A stretch of 64,000 nucleotides of DNA from Burkholderiales bacterium (GTDB lineage: Bacteria > Pseudomonadota > Gammaproteobacteria > Burkholderiales > Casimicrobiaceae): NCBI GenBank assembly GCA_015075645.1, contig JABTUF010000005.1:124001-188000 (forward strand), given 5' to 3'. A model generated the notes under the pieces. That model saw only the letters and a list, made by a program, of their open reading frames with translations. It was not told where the DNA came from and searched no databases. Position 1 is the stretch's first letter. Each line of letters begins with the position of its first letter. Both the position numbers and the translations under genes were made by a program. Shown piece after piece: positions 56,120-64,000 of this stretch.

Positions 56120-56733
56120 TGAAAACCGCCGCCTTCGCCGCCCGTCCAACCGTGCCCCGCCGCGCGCAGTCCGGCGTCGTGCTGTTCATCGCGCTGATCG
56201 TGATGGTGGCGATGTCGATCGCCGGCATCGCGCTCGTCCGCTCGGTCGACACCGGACTGTCGGTGATCGGCAACCTGGGCTTCCGCCAGGCGTCGGTGCC
56301 GCCGTCCACCTGGGCCGTGGAGAACGCGATCCACGCGATGTTCGAGGCCAAGACGATCGACCTCGAGAAGAAGGACCTGAACAACAACTACTATCCGTTC
56401 CGCTACGAGATCAAGTACACGAGCGAGAAGGAAGACGCCACCGGCGTGCCGTTCCACCTTCAGGGCGAGTCGCCGTCGAACTACCCGGGGTCGTTCCAGA
56501 AGACCACCGACGGCGCCGGCAACACGGTCCGCTACGTGATCGAGCGGATGTGCCTCGACGAGGGCCCGGCCACCGCCGCGAACTGCGACATGTCGCCGCC
56601 GAAGAAGTCGGAGGCCACGACCGCGATGGAACTCGAGAAGCCCGACCTCGTTCGCGTGCCGTTCTACCGCGTCACCATCCGGATCGACGGCCCGAACAAC
56701 ACGACGACCTTCGCGCAGGCGATGCTGCGCTGA
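56116..56733 (+). CDS. pilX: Type IV pilus assembly protein PilX
   Basis: The 205-residue product starts MMKTAAFAARP and has the PilX N-terminal segment AQSGVVLFIALIVMVAMSIA. A hydrophobic residue, not Glu, stands at the fifth position after Gly, as PilX proteins often show. The remainder is a divergent globular domain with two cysteines (RMCLDEG, ANCDMSP). It overlaps pilW and precedes pilY1 by 22 bases. PilX is part of the tip complex with PilY1. Confidence 0.88.
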   Translation: MMKTAAFAARPTVPRRAQSGVVLFIALIVMVAMSIAGIALVRSVDTGLSVIGNLGFRQASVPPSTWAVENAIHAMFEAKTIDLEKKDLNNNYYPFRYEIKYTSEKEDATGVPFHLQGESPSNYPGSFQKTTDGAGNTVRYVIERMCLDEGPATAANCDMSPPKKSEATTAMELEKPDLVRVPFYRVTIRIDGPNNTTTFAQAMLR

Positions 56734-56755
56734 CCGCATGCGCCAGGGAGCCCCC

Positions 56756-59700
56756 ATGACCGCCTCGCCCGCCCGCCCGAGCCTCGCCCGACGCCTGACG
56801 TCCGGGGCGCTGGCCTTCCTGATCGGCTTCGGACCGATGACGCCGCTCGCGCTCGCCGCGCCGACGCCGCTCGCCGACGGCCCGATCAACGTCAGCATCC
56901 GGGCCCATCCGAACATCGTGTTCACGCTCGACGACTCGACGTCGATGCAGCTCGAGTTCCTGCCCGACTACGTGGTCGTGGATTCGCTCACGAACGCGGC
57001 CACGTCCTACTGCCGATCCTCCACGGGCCTCACCCAATGCGGCAGCCCGGGAAATGCGACGGTGCCGCAGTACGACTACGCGACGTGGATGTCGGGCTCG
57101 TCCCCCTCCTGGACCGTGCTCGGCGCACCCGGCTCCTTCCCCTACCCATCCGGATACGGCAGCGGCAGCTACGGACCGCCGATCGTCATGGCCTCGGCGT
57201 TCAACGCGATGTTCTACAACCCGGCGGTGACCTACACGGCGCCGCTCTACGCCGACGGGTCGTCGTACCCGGACATGAACGCAGCCAACACGACCGACTG
57301 GACCAAGGTGCCGGCCGACCCGTACCTGTTCCCGACCAAGTACGCGAACCTGCAGACCAAGGTCAACGTCGGCGTCTGGTGCAATACCAGCTACGCCGGC
57401 AACTTCACTCTGCCGAACGGCAGTTCGGCCGACCGCAACGGCCTCACGATCGGTGGCGACTACTGCCGCATCAACGGGTTCGCCTACGAGATCGGAGGGA
57501 ACGGCGCGCCGAAGACGCTGGGCGACTACAGCTACCCGTTCGCGAAGGTCGCCGCTGACGCCGACAATTCCAAGTACTTCGCGACGACGACGCGCACCAT
57601 CTGGTGCGACCCGGACCGGATGAACGGGACGCTGGGCACCGGCAGCGCGGAGCGCGCGCCCGGAGCACCGACCTGCGAGACCTGCACCGCGACTTGCCCG
57701 GTGCCCCAGGTCGAGGATCCGAGCAGCCCGCCGGGATGCGACCTTGGGTGCAGGAATCCCGTCGAGTGCACGAAGTGCAACCTCAAATGCCCGGTGGACA
57801 AGACCTATTCCTGCGGCAGGACTTGCACGACGCCGGCCCTGAACTGCGTTGCGGTCGGCGGAGGCAACTATCCGTCACAGCCGAGGACCTGCGACCCGGG
57901 GCCGAACCAGCGGTGTGTCACGCATGCGGGCGCCTGCGCGACCACGGGTTCCTGGAATCCGGATAGCTCGGCCTGCAACACCAAGATCAAGGGCGGAACG
58001 TTCAGCAAGGTTCCGTGGACGCCGTCTCCCGGCACGGTCCTGGGCACGACGACCTACGAGCAGGACGCGAACCTCAACGGCGACGTCTGCCGTCGCAACA
58101 ATTTCACCTACTCCGACGGCGTGGCCGGCGGCTGGAAATACCCGTCGGGACGATTCACGAAGTCCGTGGGCTCCTGCGGATCGATCTACGCGTCGATCAA
58201 CCGGCACTATTACAAGGCGATGGTCCAGTGGTGCAACGCACGGATCTCCACCGGCACGAACGACAAGTGGCGCGGCTTCGGCACCGGCACCTGCCAGGCC
58301 GAGAAGACGTCGGTCTTCAAGTATCCGCGATTCTTCAAGGCGGGCGCCTATGCGGACGCGGACTTCAACACGACGCAGGACAACTACGGCGACAACACGG
58401 CGTTCCGTCTGGTCGAACTCGACTACAAGAACAAGAAGATCATCGAGGCGAACGGCACGCCGGGCACCTCGATCACGCACACGCTGATCGACGGCGACAC
58501 GATCACGCGTGACGCGGCCTCGTCGACGCCCGCGACGAGCGAACTCGTCAACTACGCGAACTGGTTCGCCTACTATCGTTCACGGATCCTCGCGGCGAAG
58601 ACCGTGACCTCGCTCGCGTTCTCCGAACTCACCGACAAGTTCCGCGTCGGCTTCCACACGCTGTCGAACGTGCCGGCCACCTCCTTCCTCACGCTGGCCG
58701 ACTTCGAGGGGGGTACCGGCAATCAGCGTGAAACCTGGTACAACCGGCTGGCGAACGTCGCGATCCCGATGGGCAACGACACCCCGCTCCTGAGCGGAGT
58801 CGCCCGGATCGGCGAATGGTTCAACGCGGCGTCCGGCACGTCGGCGGAACTTTCGGGTTCGACCGACCCGATCAACCTCTCCTGCCAGAAGAACTACCAC
58901 ATCCTGTTCACCGACGGGTACACCAACCAGCCCGCGAAGCCGACGGCGCTGGTCGGGAACCGCGACGGCGTGGCGATCCCGCCGAAGGGCGTCGACGACC
59001 TGATGCCGGAGTCGATCCTCGATCTCAAGCCCGGCGACCCGTGGCCGAACAAGGTCATCGAGGGCCCGACCGCGGTGGCGGATTCGCTCGCGGACTATGC
59101 GCTCTACTACTGGATGAAGGATTTCCGGCCGCCTGCCCTCCCCACCAAGGTCTCGGACAACAACGTGCCCGCGACCGAGAACGACCCGGCGACCTGGCAG
59201 CACCTGAACTTCGCCGCGCTCTCGCTCGGCACCGAAGGCGTGCTCTCGTCGTTCAACCCGAAGAAGACCGAAGACCAGATCACTTCGGGTGCGGTCAAGT
59301 GGACGACCCCGTTCCCCACCGTCAACCGCCCCGGCGTCACCGGCGTCGACGACCTCTGGCACGCGGCGATCGCCGGCCGCAGCCAGTTCGTGAACGCCCG
59401 CGATCCGCTGGAGCTGCAGACCGGGATGGCGTCGATCCTGAACGAGATCAAGAACGCGCAGGCCGCACGCGCGGGAGCGGCGTTCTCGAGCGTCAACTTC
59501 GCGAAAGACGACAATTTCATCTACCGCGTCACGATCGAGCCGGGCTGGGGCGGCACGCTGACCAAGGTGCTCGTCGATCCCTCCGGCGGTGGTGAAATCG
59601 CGATCAGCACCAAGTACCACGACACCCTCGCCGCGCAGTTGACGCCGACCTCGGGCAATCCGACGCCGTGGTTCGACAGCCGCAACGTGATCACCTGGGA

Positions 59701-61321
59701 TCCGTCCGCGCAGAAGGCGGTGCCGTTCCGGATGGGCGACATGCCGACCGCGCAGAGCGACACGCTCGGCAGCGACAACGCCAAGCGCGCGAAGGTGATC
59801 GCCTACCTGCGCGGCGACCGCAGCAACGAAGGCACGGGGCTCAAGAACTTCCGTGTGCGGTCGCAGATCCTGGGCGACATCGTCAACAGCTCGCCGGTGG
59901 TCGTCGGCCCCTCGCGCGGCCAGTACTCCGACGCGACCGACCCGGGCTACGAGGCGTTCAAGGCGGCCAATGCGTCGCGCAAGAAGATGGTCTACGTCGG
60001 CAGCAACGACGGCATGCTGCACGCCTTCGACGAGGCGACCGGCCAGGAGGTCTGGGCCTACGTGCCGAGCACGGTCTACAGCTCGGACCCGGATTCCGGG
60101 CTCGCCATGCTCGCGAAGAAGGAGCCGTTCTTCAAACACCAGATGTTCGTCGACTCGACGCCGGTAGCGGTCGACGTGAACGTCGGCGGCACCTGGAAGA
60201 CGCTCCTGATCGGCGGCGTCGGCAAGGGCGGCAAGAGCTACTACGCGATCGACATCACCGAGCCGGCCAGCGTCACGTCGGAGGCGGACGCCGCCTCGAA
60301 GGTCCTGTGGGAGTTCACCGATTCCGACATGGGCTACACGTTCGGCAAGCCGCTGATCGGCAAGACCTACGCCGACGGAACCTGGGTGGCGATCCTGCCC
60401 GCCGGCTACAACAACGGCTCGGGCAAGGGCAAGCTCTTCTTCGTGCGGCTGTCCGACGGCCACCTGCTGCGCACGCTCGAGACCACCGCGGGCTCGGCCT
60501 CCGACCCGTCCGGCCTCACGCAGGTCTCGGGTTTCGTGCTGACGTACAAGAATCAGTTCATCGAGCAGATCTACGGCGGCGACCTGCTGGGCAACGTCTG
60601 GCGCTTCGACATCTCGTCCGCGGACACCGGGAACTGGAAGGTCGAGAAGCTCGCGACGCTCACCAGCACCGACAGCACTGCACAGTCGGTAACGACGGCC
60701 CCGCAGATCGAGGTCGACTTCGCCAATGGCGTCGACCGCTACGTGATGGTCGGCACCGGGCGCCTGCTGCACGAGGACGACCTCCTCACCTACGGCAGCC
60801 AGGTGCAGACGATGTACGTGATCCGCGACGGCACGGCGCTCAAGATGAACGATGCCGGGTTGCCGCACAAGCCGAGGACCGACGGCGACTTCACGTCGAT
60901 CAGCTCCAGCAGCACGGCCGGAATGTCCGGCCTGTCGGTGAAAGGCTGGTACATGGACCTGCCGGTGGGAGAACGGATCATCGCCCCGATCGCCGCCGAG
61001 CTGAACGTCCTCGGATGGGCGGGGTCGCTGCCACCGGAGAACGAGTGCCTGCCAGGACTCTCGGCGAACATCTACGTCCGCGATTTCCCGCACGCCGACT
61101 CGCAGTTGGTCGACAGCGGCGGGAACCCGGTCGCGTCGGTCAAGGTGGACGAGGGTGCGGTCGGCATGGAACTCGTGAACCTGTACTCGGAGACGCCGAA
61201 CGACCCGACGCTGAAACTCGCGATCACGCTCGGAACCGACGGCAAGACGATGTACATCTCGCTCAAGAAGGGGACACTGTCCGGCGATCATCGGATGTCG
61301 TGGCGCCTGATGGGACACTGA
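56756..61321 (+). CDS. pilY1: Type IV pilus tip adhesin/biogenesis factor PilY1
   Basis: The product is 1521 residues from ATG 56756 (GGGAG five bases upstream; ATG 56738 lacks a site). The signal peptide ends near LALAA. A von Willebrand A-like start, NIVFTLDDSTSM, has the D59-x-S61-x-S63 metal motif. Residues 307-407 form an unusual segment with 15 cysteines (CETCTATC, CDLGC, CTKCNLKC, CGRTC). The C-terminal PilY1 beta-propeller begins near residue 1078 with MVYVGSNDGMLHAFDEATGQ. PilY1 caps the pilus, promotes adhesion and controls retraction. Long size and domain order are typical; the cysteine-rich insert is not. Confidence 0.93.
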   Translation: MTASPARPSLARRLTSGALAFLIGFGPMTPLALAAPTPLADGPINVSIRAHPNIVFTLDDSTSMQLEFLPDYVVVDSLTNAATSYCRSSTGLTQCGSPGNATVPQYDYATWMSGSSPSWTVLGAPGSFPYPSGYGSGSYGPPIVMASAFNAMFYNPAVTYTAPLYADGSSYPDMNAANTTDWTKVPADPYLFPTKYANLQTKVNVGVWCNTSYAGNFTLPNGSSADRNGLTIGGDYCRINGFAYEIGGNGAPKTLGDYSYPFAKVAADADNSKYFATTTRTIWCDPDRMNGTLGTGSAERAPGAPTCETCTATCPVPQVEDPSSPPGCDLGCRNPVECTKCNLKCPVDKTYSCGRTCTTPALNCVAVGGGNYPSQPRTCDPGPNQRCVTHAGACATTGSWNPDSSACNTKIKGGTFSKVPWTPSPGTVLGTTTYEQDANLNGDVCRRNNFTYSDGVAGGWKYPSGRFTKSVGSCGSIYASINRHYYKAMVQWCNARISTGTNDKWRGFGTGTCQAEKTSVFKYPRFFKAGAYADADFNTTQDNYGDNTAFRLVELDYKNKKIIEANGTPGTSITHTLIDGDTITRDAASSTPATSELVNYANWFAYYRSRILAAKTVTSLAFSELTDKFRVGFHTLSNVPATSFLTLADFEGGTGNQRETWYNRLANVAIPMGNDTPLLSGVARIGEWFNAASGTSAELSGSTDPINLSCQKNYHILFTDGYTNQPAKPTALVGNRDGVAIPPKGVDDLMPESILDLKPGDPWPNKVIEGPTAVADSLADYALYYWMKDFRPPALPTKVSDNNVPATENDPATWQHLNFAALSLGTEGVLSSFNPKKTEDQITSGAVKWTTPFPTVNRPGVTGVDDLWHAAIAGRSQFVNARDPLELQTGMASILNEIKNAQAARAGAAFSSVNFAKDDNFIYRVTIEPGWGGTLTKVLVDPSGGGEIAISTKYHDTLAAQLTPTSGNPTPWFDSRNVITWDPSAQKAVPFRMGDMPTAQSDTLGSDNAKRAKVIAYLRGDRSNEGTGLKNFRVRSQILGDIVNSSPVVVGPSRGQYSDATDPGYEAFKAANASRKKMVYVGSNDGMLHAFDEATGQEVWAYVPSTVYSSDPDSGLAMLAKKEPFFKHQMFVDSTPVAVDVNVGGTWKTLLIGGVGKGGKSYYAIDITEPASVTSEADAASKVLWEFTDSDMGYTFGKPLIGKTYADGTWVAILPAGYNNGSGKGKLFFVRLSDGHLLRTLETTAGSASDPSGLTQVSGFVLTYKNQFIEQIYGGDLLGNVWRFDISSADTGNWKVEKLATLTSTDSTAQSVTTAPQIEVDFANGVDRYVMVGTGRLLHEDDLLTYGSQVQTMYVIRDGTALKMNDAGLPHKPRTDGDFTSISSSSTAGMSGLSVKGWYMDLPVGERIIAPIAAELNVLGWAGSLPPENECLPGLSANIYVRDFPHADSQLVDSGGNPVASVKVDEGAVGMELVNLYSETPNDPTLKLAITLGTDGKTMYISLKKGTLSGDHRMSWRLMGH

Positions 61322-61356
61322 CCGACCCGGGCGCGTCGCGCCCGCGAGACGAGCGG

Positions 61357-61380
61357 CGGCCGGGCGGATGCGTCCGGCCG
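61357..61380 (+). terminator. Possible weak intrinsic terminator after pilY1
   Basis: A 7-bp GC stem, CGGCCGG/CCGGCCG, with a 10-base loop is followed only by TCGTCGTTTG, so the T-tract is poor. A smaller hairpin, GGGCG/CGCCC, lies just before it at 61329-61343. Partial readthrough into the TonB-like gene is likely. Confidence 0.3.
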
Positions 61381-61400
61381 TCGTCGTTTGCAGCGACGAC

Positions 61401-62240
61401 ATGAGATCGACTCCGACCCCTCCCCCTGAGTTCGAGTCTCGCCCCGCGGGCGGCATCGACTGGCCGCCGGTGGGAGGCGCCTTCGCCGCGTCCGCGCTGA
61501 TCCACGCGCTCGCGCTCGCGGCGGTCGCCACGGTGCTGGCGCGCGCGCCGGCCGCGGCGACGCCCGGTGCGATCGCCCTTCCGATCCAGGCGATGCTCGT
61601 GTCGCACGCGCCGCCCGCGGTGCCCGAGAGGCCACCTCCCGCGGTCGTCCGCACCGCGCAAGCAGTGGCACCAGCCCCCCCGGCACGCGCTCCTGAGCCC
61701 AGCGCTCCCGCGCCCGCCCCCGAACCCGCACCCTGGGCCGCGATGCCGCGGAGCGTCGACCTGCCTGCGTCGTTCTTCGAGCCCCCGGTGCTCGCGGAGG
61801 GCGTCGCCTTCTTCGAAACGCGCAACCGCGCGGCGCTCGACGAGCGGATCGATCGCCGGATTGCCGCCGAATATCCCGGCGAACCGCGTTACCCGGTGAT
61901 CCTGAAATCGCCCGAAGCGCTGGGCTATCCGCTGGACGTGCTCGCGAAAGGCATCGAAGGTCGGGTCCTGCTCTGGTTCGGCGTCGACGAGGAAGGCAAG
62001 GTCATCGACCGAGAAGCGCTCGACGGCCCGCCGGAACTCGTCGAGTGGGTGCTTCCTCGCCTCGACCGCATCGTCGACAAGCCGGCGCGTGACGAGTTGA
62101 AGCCGGTCCGCGGCTGGGTCGCCCTCGAGATCGACTTTTCGCGCGACGCAGCAGAGGCCGCCCGCGCGATGCGTGAGGCCGCGGAGGATCGCGCGAGGCG
62201 CGACGAAGAACGCGCAGAGGCGCGGGAACCCGCGAAATGA
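61401..62240 (+). CDS. TonB-like energy-transducer protein
   Basis: The product is 279 residues. A cytoplasmic proline-rich head and one membrane helix (residues 27-47, ASALIHALALAAVATVLA, with the SxxxH pattern seen in TonB) come first. A periplasmic Pro/Ala linker (residues 70-115) and a C-terminal domain, EGRVLLWFGVDEEGKVIDRE and GWVALEIDF, resemble the TonB fold. TonB couples proton-motive force to outer-membrane transport. No ExbB or ExbD is near. Codirectional with and 79 bases after pilY1, it may be read through from the pilus operon. The helical, charged C-terminal tail is unusual for TonB. Confidence 0.65.
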   Translation: MRSTPTPPPEFESRPAGGIDWPPVGGAFAASALIHALALAAVATVLARAPAAATPGAIALPIQAMLVSHAPPAVPERPPPAVVRTAQAVAPAPPARAPEPSAPAPAPEPAPWAAMPRSVDLPASFFEPPVLAEGVAFFETRNRAALDERIDRRIAAEYPGEPRYPVILKSPEALGYPLDVLAKGIEGRVLLWFGVDEEGKVIDREALDGPPELVEWVLPRLDRIVDKPARDELKPVRGWVALEIDFSRDAAEAARAMREAAEDRARRDEERAEAREPAK

Positions 62241-62564
62241 CCGCGGGGAACGCGCGGCAGGCAGGGTCGGGGGCTCGGCCTTCGGTGTATGGGAGAAGCA
62301 CCGCCGTCATCGAGGAAAGCAGGGTCAGGCTCGACGTCCCCCAACGAGCAAAGCGAGGCTCCGGATGTCACCATGCACCGTGGCCGCAATGCGCTTCGCG
62401 GATGGGTCGAGGTTCGATTGAGCCGACGGATCGCGCGCCTGCCACTCAACGATGCCGACACTCCCGTGCCTGTTTCCGGATGGCGCTCGAGTTCTCATCC
62501 TCTCGGGAAGGCTGCGACGACGCGCGGACGCTGCGCCGGGCGACCCGCCCCGGCGTCCATCCAA
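62241..62564. other. Intergenic region between the TonB-like gene and higA
   Basis: The region spans 324 bases between convergent genes. I see no convincing gene. Open frames crossing it change codon character and lack start signals. No strong hairpin with a T-tract was identified. Confidence 0.5.
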
Positions 62565-62897
62565 TCAACCGACTGCGAGCCTCACCCGCTTGCCGATGCG
62601 GCTCAGCATCTCGACGAGCGCGTCGATCGTGAACTTGGCGGTCTTCCGATTCACGACGTCGGATACCCGCGGTCGGGAGATCATCAGGATCGCCGCCGCA
62701 TCGACTTGACGGAGCCCATGATCGGCGATCCAGGCCGAAAGCTCGTCCATCAGCTGCTCCTTCAGCCGGCGCGCATCCTCGATCTGCCGGCGCGAGGCGG
62801 AATGAAGGCGCCTGGCCTCCCGCGGCGAGAAGCCGAGCTCGAGGAACAGATTCGCATCCGGCGCGGTGACATGGCGAACCCCGGTATCAATCTTCAT
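62565..62897 (-). CDS. higA: HigA-type antitoxin, XRE-family
   Basis: The product is 110 residues from MKIDTGVRHVTAPDANLFLELGF, the N-terminal pattern of HigA-like antitoxins. An XRE helix-turn-helix follows at about residues 55-95 (LRQVDAAAILMISRPRVSDV, then KFTIDALVEMLSRIGK). It neutralises the upstream toxin and normally represses the pair. The toxin-first order with a 4-base overlap is characteristic of HigBA. An upstream in-frame ATG at 62996 would read deep into the toxin gene and is rejected. Confidence 0.88.
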   Translation of the reverse strand: MKIDTGVRHVTAPDANLFLELGFSPREARRLHSASRRQIEDARRLKEQLMDELSAWIADHGLRQVDAAAILMISRPRVSDVVNRKTAKFTIDALVEMLSRIGKRVRLAVG

Positions 62898-63241
62898 CGC
62901 GGCGGCACCTTCCTCATGCCGACGACGGCGCGGTATCGCGTCGCGGCGATCGTCTTGTCGCGCCAACTGGTCCGCTGCGAGGTCTTCCGGAAGCAATGCA
63001 GGACGTACACGGCTTCCTCGAACCTGGCGACGAAGAGGACGCGAAATGCGCCTTCCACCTCGCGGATGCGAATCTCGCGCGTTCCGGGTCCGATTTCCTC
63101 GAACGGCTTCCAGTCATCGGGCTCGAGTCCGGCCTGTACCTTCCCGAGCTGAAAGCCCGCGTTCCGGCGGGCGTCGTCCGGAAACGCGAGCAGATCGACG
63201 TACGAGGATCCGATCCAGCGGATTTCCTTCTCGTCGCGCAC
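62894..63241 (-). CDS. higB: HigB-type toxin (RelE/ParE superfamily, Gp49-like)
   Basis: The product is 115 residues. The N-terminus EIRWIGSSYVDLLAFPDDARR, then FQLGKVQAGLEPDDWKPF, GTREIRIREVEGAFRVLFVARF and VYVLHCFRKTSQRT, is the Gp49/HigB pattern of ribosome-dependent mRNA interferases. Basic residues in the last third (RKTSQRTSWRDK) suit RNA binding. It is the first gene of the pair, with a palindrome 11 bases upstream that probably serves autoregulation by HigA. Confidence 0.88.
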   Translation of the reverse strand: MRDEKEIRWIGSSYVDLLAFPDDARRNAGFQLGKVQAGLEPDDWKPFEEIGPGTREIRIREVEGAFRVLFVARFEEAVYVLHCFRKTSQRTSWRDKTIAATRYRAVVGMRKVPPR

Positions 63242-63251
63242 GGCCTCGCAC

Positions 63252-63267
63252 GTATAAAATCTTATAC
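63252..63267. promoter_or_regulatory. Palindrome GTATAA-N4-TTATAC at the higBA promoter
   Basis: Perfect 6-base arms around AATC lie just upstream of higB. The AT-rich centre also gives a TATAAAAT-like -10 element, so a HigA dimer bound here would block transcription. Confidence 0.55.
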
Positions 63268-63540
63268 ATGCCGTGGTGGGGAGTCAAGCGCAAAGTATCG
63301 AGCTTCGGTGCGCCGACGCCGATAGGTCGTTCGGCCGATGCCGATCACAGGCCGACGCATCGACGCCGAGCGTGGACGCCGGCGATCGAGCCTCGTCCGG
63401 ACGAAGCGTTACGCGGAGGAGACGATGTGGACGATCGTGCCCGCTCGCGGGCGCGACAACTTGCAGATCGAACTTCGCCGCCCCAAGGCCGATCGAAGAC
63501 TCAGAAGCCGCGAACGAATCCGGCGTCCCCGCGACGGGGT

Positions 63541-63625
63541 GTCCCGGGGTGCTGGCGTAGGCGCGCCCCGCAGCGCGGGCTCACAGCCCACGCAAGGGGC
63601 GCAACACCCGCCAGCACCCCGGGAC
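63541..63625. repeat. 85-bp structured inverted repeat with perfect 17-bp ends
   Basis: GTCCCGGGGTGCTGGCG at 63541-63557 is the exact reverse complement of 63609-63625. Inside, GCGCCCC pairs with GGGGCGC and a GGGCT...AGCCC hairpin forms the tip. It could be a repetitive extragenic palindrome, a small non-autonomous element or an RNA structure. Confidence 0.8.
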
Positions 63626-63734
63626 GCCGCGGCTCGCAGAGTTGCCCGCGGCCGCACGCCGCCGACGCAGCGCGCTCCCGAATGCGTGGCGCGGCAGCGG
63701 TCAACGCGGGGATGCAGGGTTCATTCACAGCTTC

Positions 63735-64000
63735 TCAGCCCATGACCGGCATGTGGAACCCCGGCGCGGCGCTGCCGTCGTCGGGCCAGCGGGCGGTCAT
63801 CACCTTGGTGCGGGTGTAGAAGCGCACGCCGTCCATGCCGTGGACGTGCAGGTCGCCGAAGAGCGAGTTGCGCCATCCGCCGAAACTGAAGAACGCCATC
63901 GGCACCGGGATCGGCACGTTCACGCCGACCATGCCGACCTCGCAGTCCTGCTGGAACACCCGCGCGGCATGGCCCGACCGGGTGAACACCGCGGCGCCGT
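63735..64000 (-). CDS. mmsA: Methylmalonate-semialdehyde dehydrogenase (CoA-acylating), C-terminal part
   Basis: The last 88 codons of an aldehyde dehydrogenase extend past the right edge. The C-terminal signature is distinctive for MmsA/Iol[61 protein letters not shown]. The enzyme converts methylmalonate semialdehyde to propionyl-CoA in valine or thymine breakdown, or malonate semialdehyde in inositol breakdown. The catalytic cysteine and NAD site lie outside the window. MmsA is favoured because no inositol genes are seen. Confidence 0.9.
   Translation of the reverse strand, partial: GAAVFTRSGHAARVFQQDCEVGMVGVNVPIPVPMAFFSFGGWRNSLFGDLHVHGMDGVRFYTRTKVMTARWPDDGSAAPGFHMPVMG

Larger units (their letters stand above)
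63242..63734. other. Intergenic region upstream of higB, between the TA pair and mmsA
   Basis: The region spans 493 bases without a supported gene. It contains the higBA operator candidate at 63252-63267 and an 85-bp structured inverted repeat at 63541-63625. Overlapping open frames in it show no domain or start signal. The area downstream of mmsA also has to hold its terminator, for which the inverted repeat is a candidate. Confidence 0.5.

Noticed and set aside
58580..61825. Minus-strand open frame of 1081 codons opposite pilY1 and the TonB-like gene
   Set aside because: It is antisense to two genes with clear family features, has no start signal, and its composition is Arg/Val/Asp-biased.
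62237..63152. Plus-strand open frames across 62.24-63.15 kb
   Set aside because: They run through the higA and higB genes in antisense, lack ribosome-binding sites, and show no domain.

Overview
The window looks like chromosomal DNA of a GC-rich betaproteobacterium, probably close to Burkholderiales. This is inferred from gene content and order: ribBA-ribH-nusB followed by thiL-pgpA, pncC-recA-recX-alaS, the ubiUVT set for oxygen-independent ubiquinone synthesis, a fimT/pilE/fimU/pilV/pilW/pilX/pilY1 minor-pilin operon, and a CoA-linked aromatic ring hydroxylase cluster. No rRNA, tRNA, CRISPR array, integrase or transposase was seen. Most coding regions are strongly GC-biased. The first 0.9 kb (an Rhs/YD-type gene) is visibly less so.

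Layout. 1-909: N-terminal part of a secreted Rhs-type protein running off the left edge. 1.0-8.6 kb: orphan peptide-type and TRAP-type binding proteins, a PQQ-type sugar dehydrogenase, an argE/aspartoacylase pair, and an internally duplicated protein of unknown function. 8.7-12.4 kb: a LicD-cytidylyltransferase fusion, convergent with comEC. 12.5-19.9 kb: a LysR-led operon with a variant LeuCD-type hydro-lyase, a glutamate-type binding protein and two permeases, an aminotransferase and an RraA/HMG-aldolase-family protein. 20.0-25.1 kb: hydrolase/thioesterase pair, DUF3422 and ubiUVT. 25.2-36.3 kb: alaS, recX, recA, pncC, GNAT, pgpA, thiL, an orphan binding protein, nusB, ribH, ribBA. 36.3-41.4 kb: tetR-MFP-RND efflux operon with palindromic operators. 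41.6-44.1 kb: large secreted glycine-rich repeat protein. 44.2-52.4 kb: aromatic acid-CoA cluster with MarR. 52.8-62.2 kb: type IV minor-pilin operon ending in pilY1, then a TonB-like gene. 62.6-63.2 kb: HigBA toxin-antitoxin pair. 63.7-64.0 kb: C-terminal end of mmsA.

The most interesting unit is the 12.5-19.9 kb operon. Its gene set fits uptake of an acidic, branched amino acid, transamination to a 2-oxo acid, hydration by an aconitase-superfamily enzyme with an altered active-site signature, and retro-aldol cleavage. A concrete but unproven candidate substrate is 4-methyleneglutamate or a related compound, ending in two pyruvates. Second, the aromatic cluster couples a 2-aminobenzoate/salicylate-type CoA ligase with a monooxygenase-Old Yellow Enzyme fusion, RidA, an SDR and gentisate-type lower-pathway enzymes, with a perfect 17-bp palindrome upstream as a likely MarR operator. 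Third, three separate intergenic loci carry arrays of a degenerate heptamer (nCAGnnG). One of them folds into a 34-bp inverted repeat between two pilin genes.

Many neighbouring genes overlap by 4 bases (ATGA or GTGA), so most minus-strand blocks are probably translationally coupled operons. Starts were chosen from ribosome-binding sites, signal peptides and family alignment. Alternatives are given where the choice is open.
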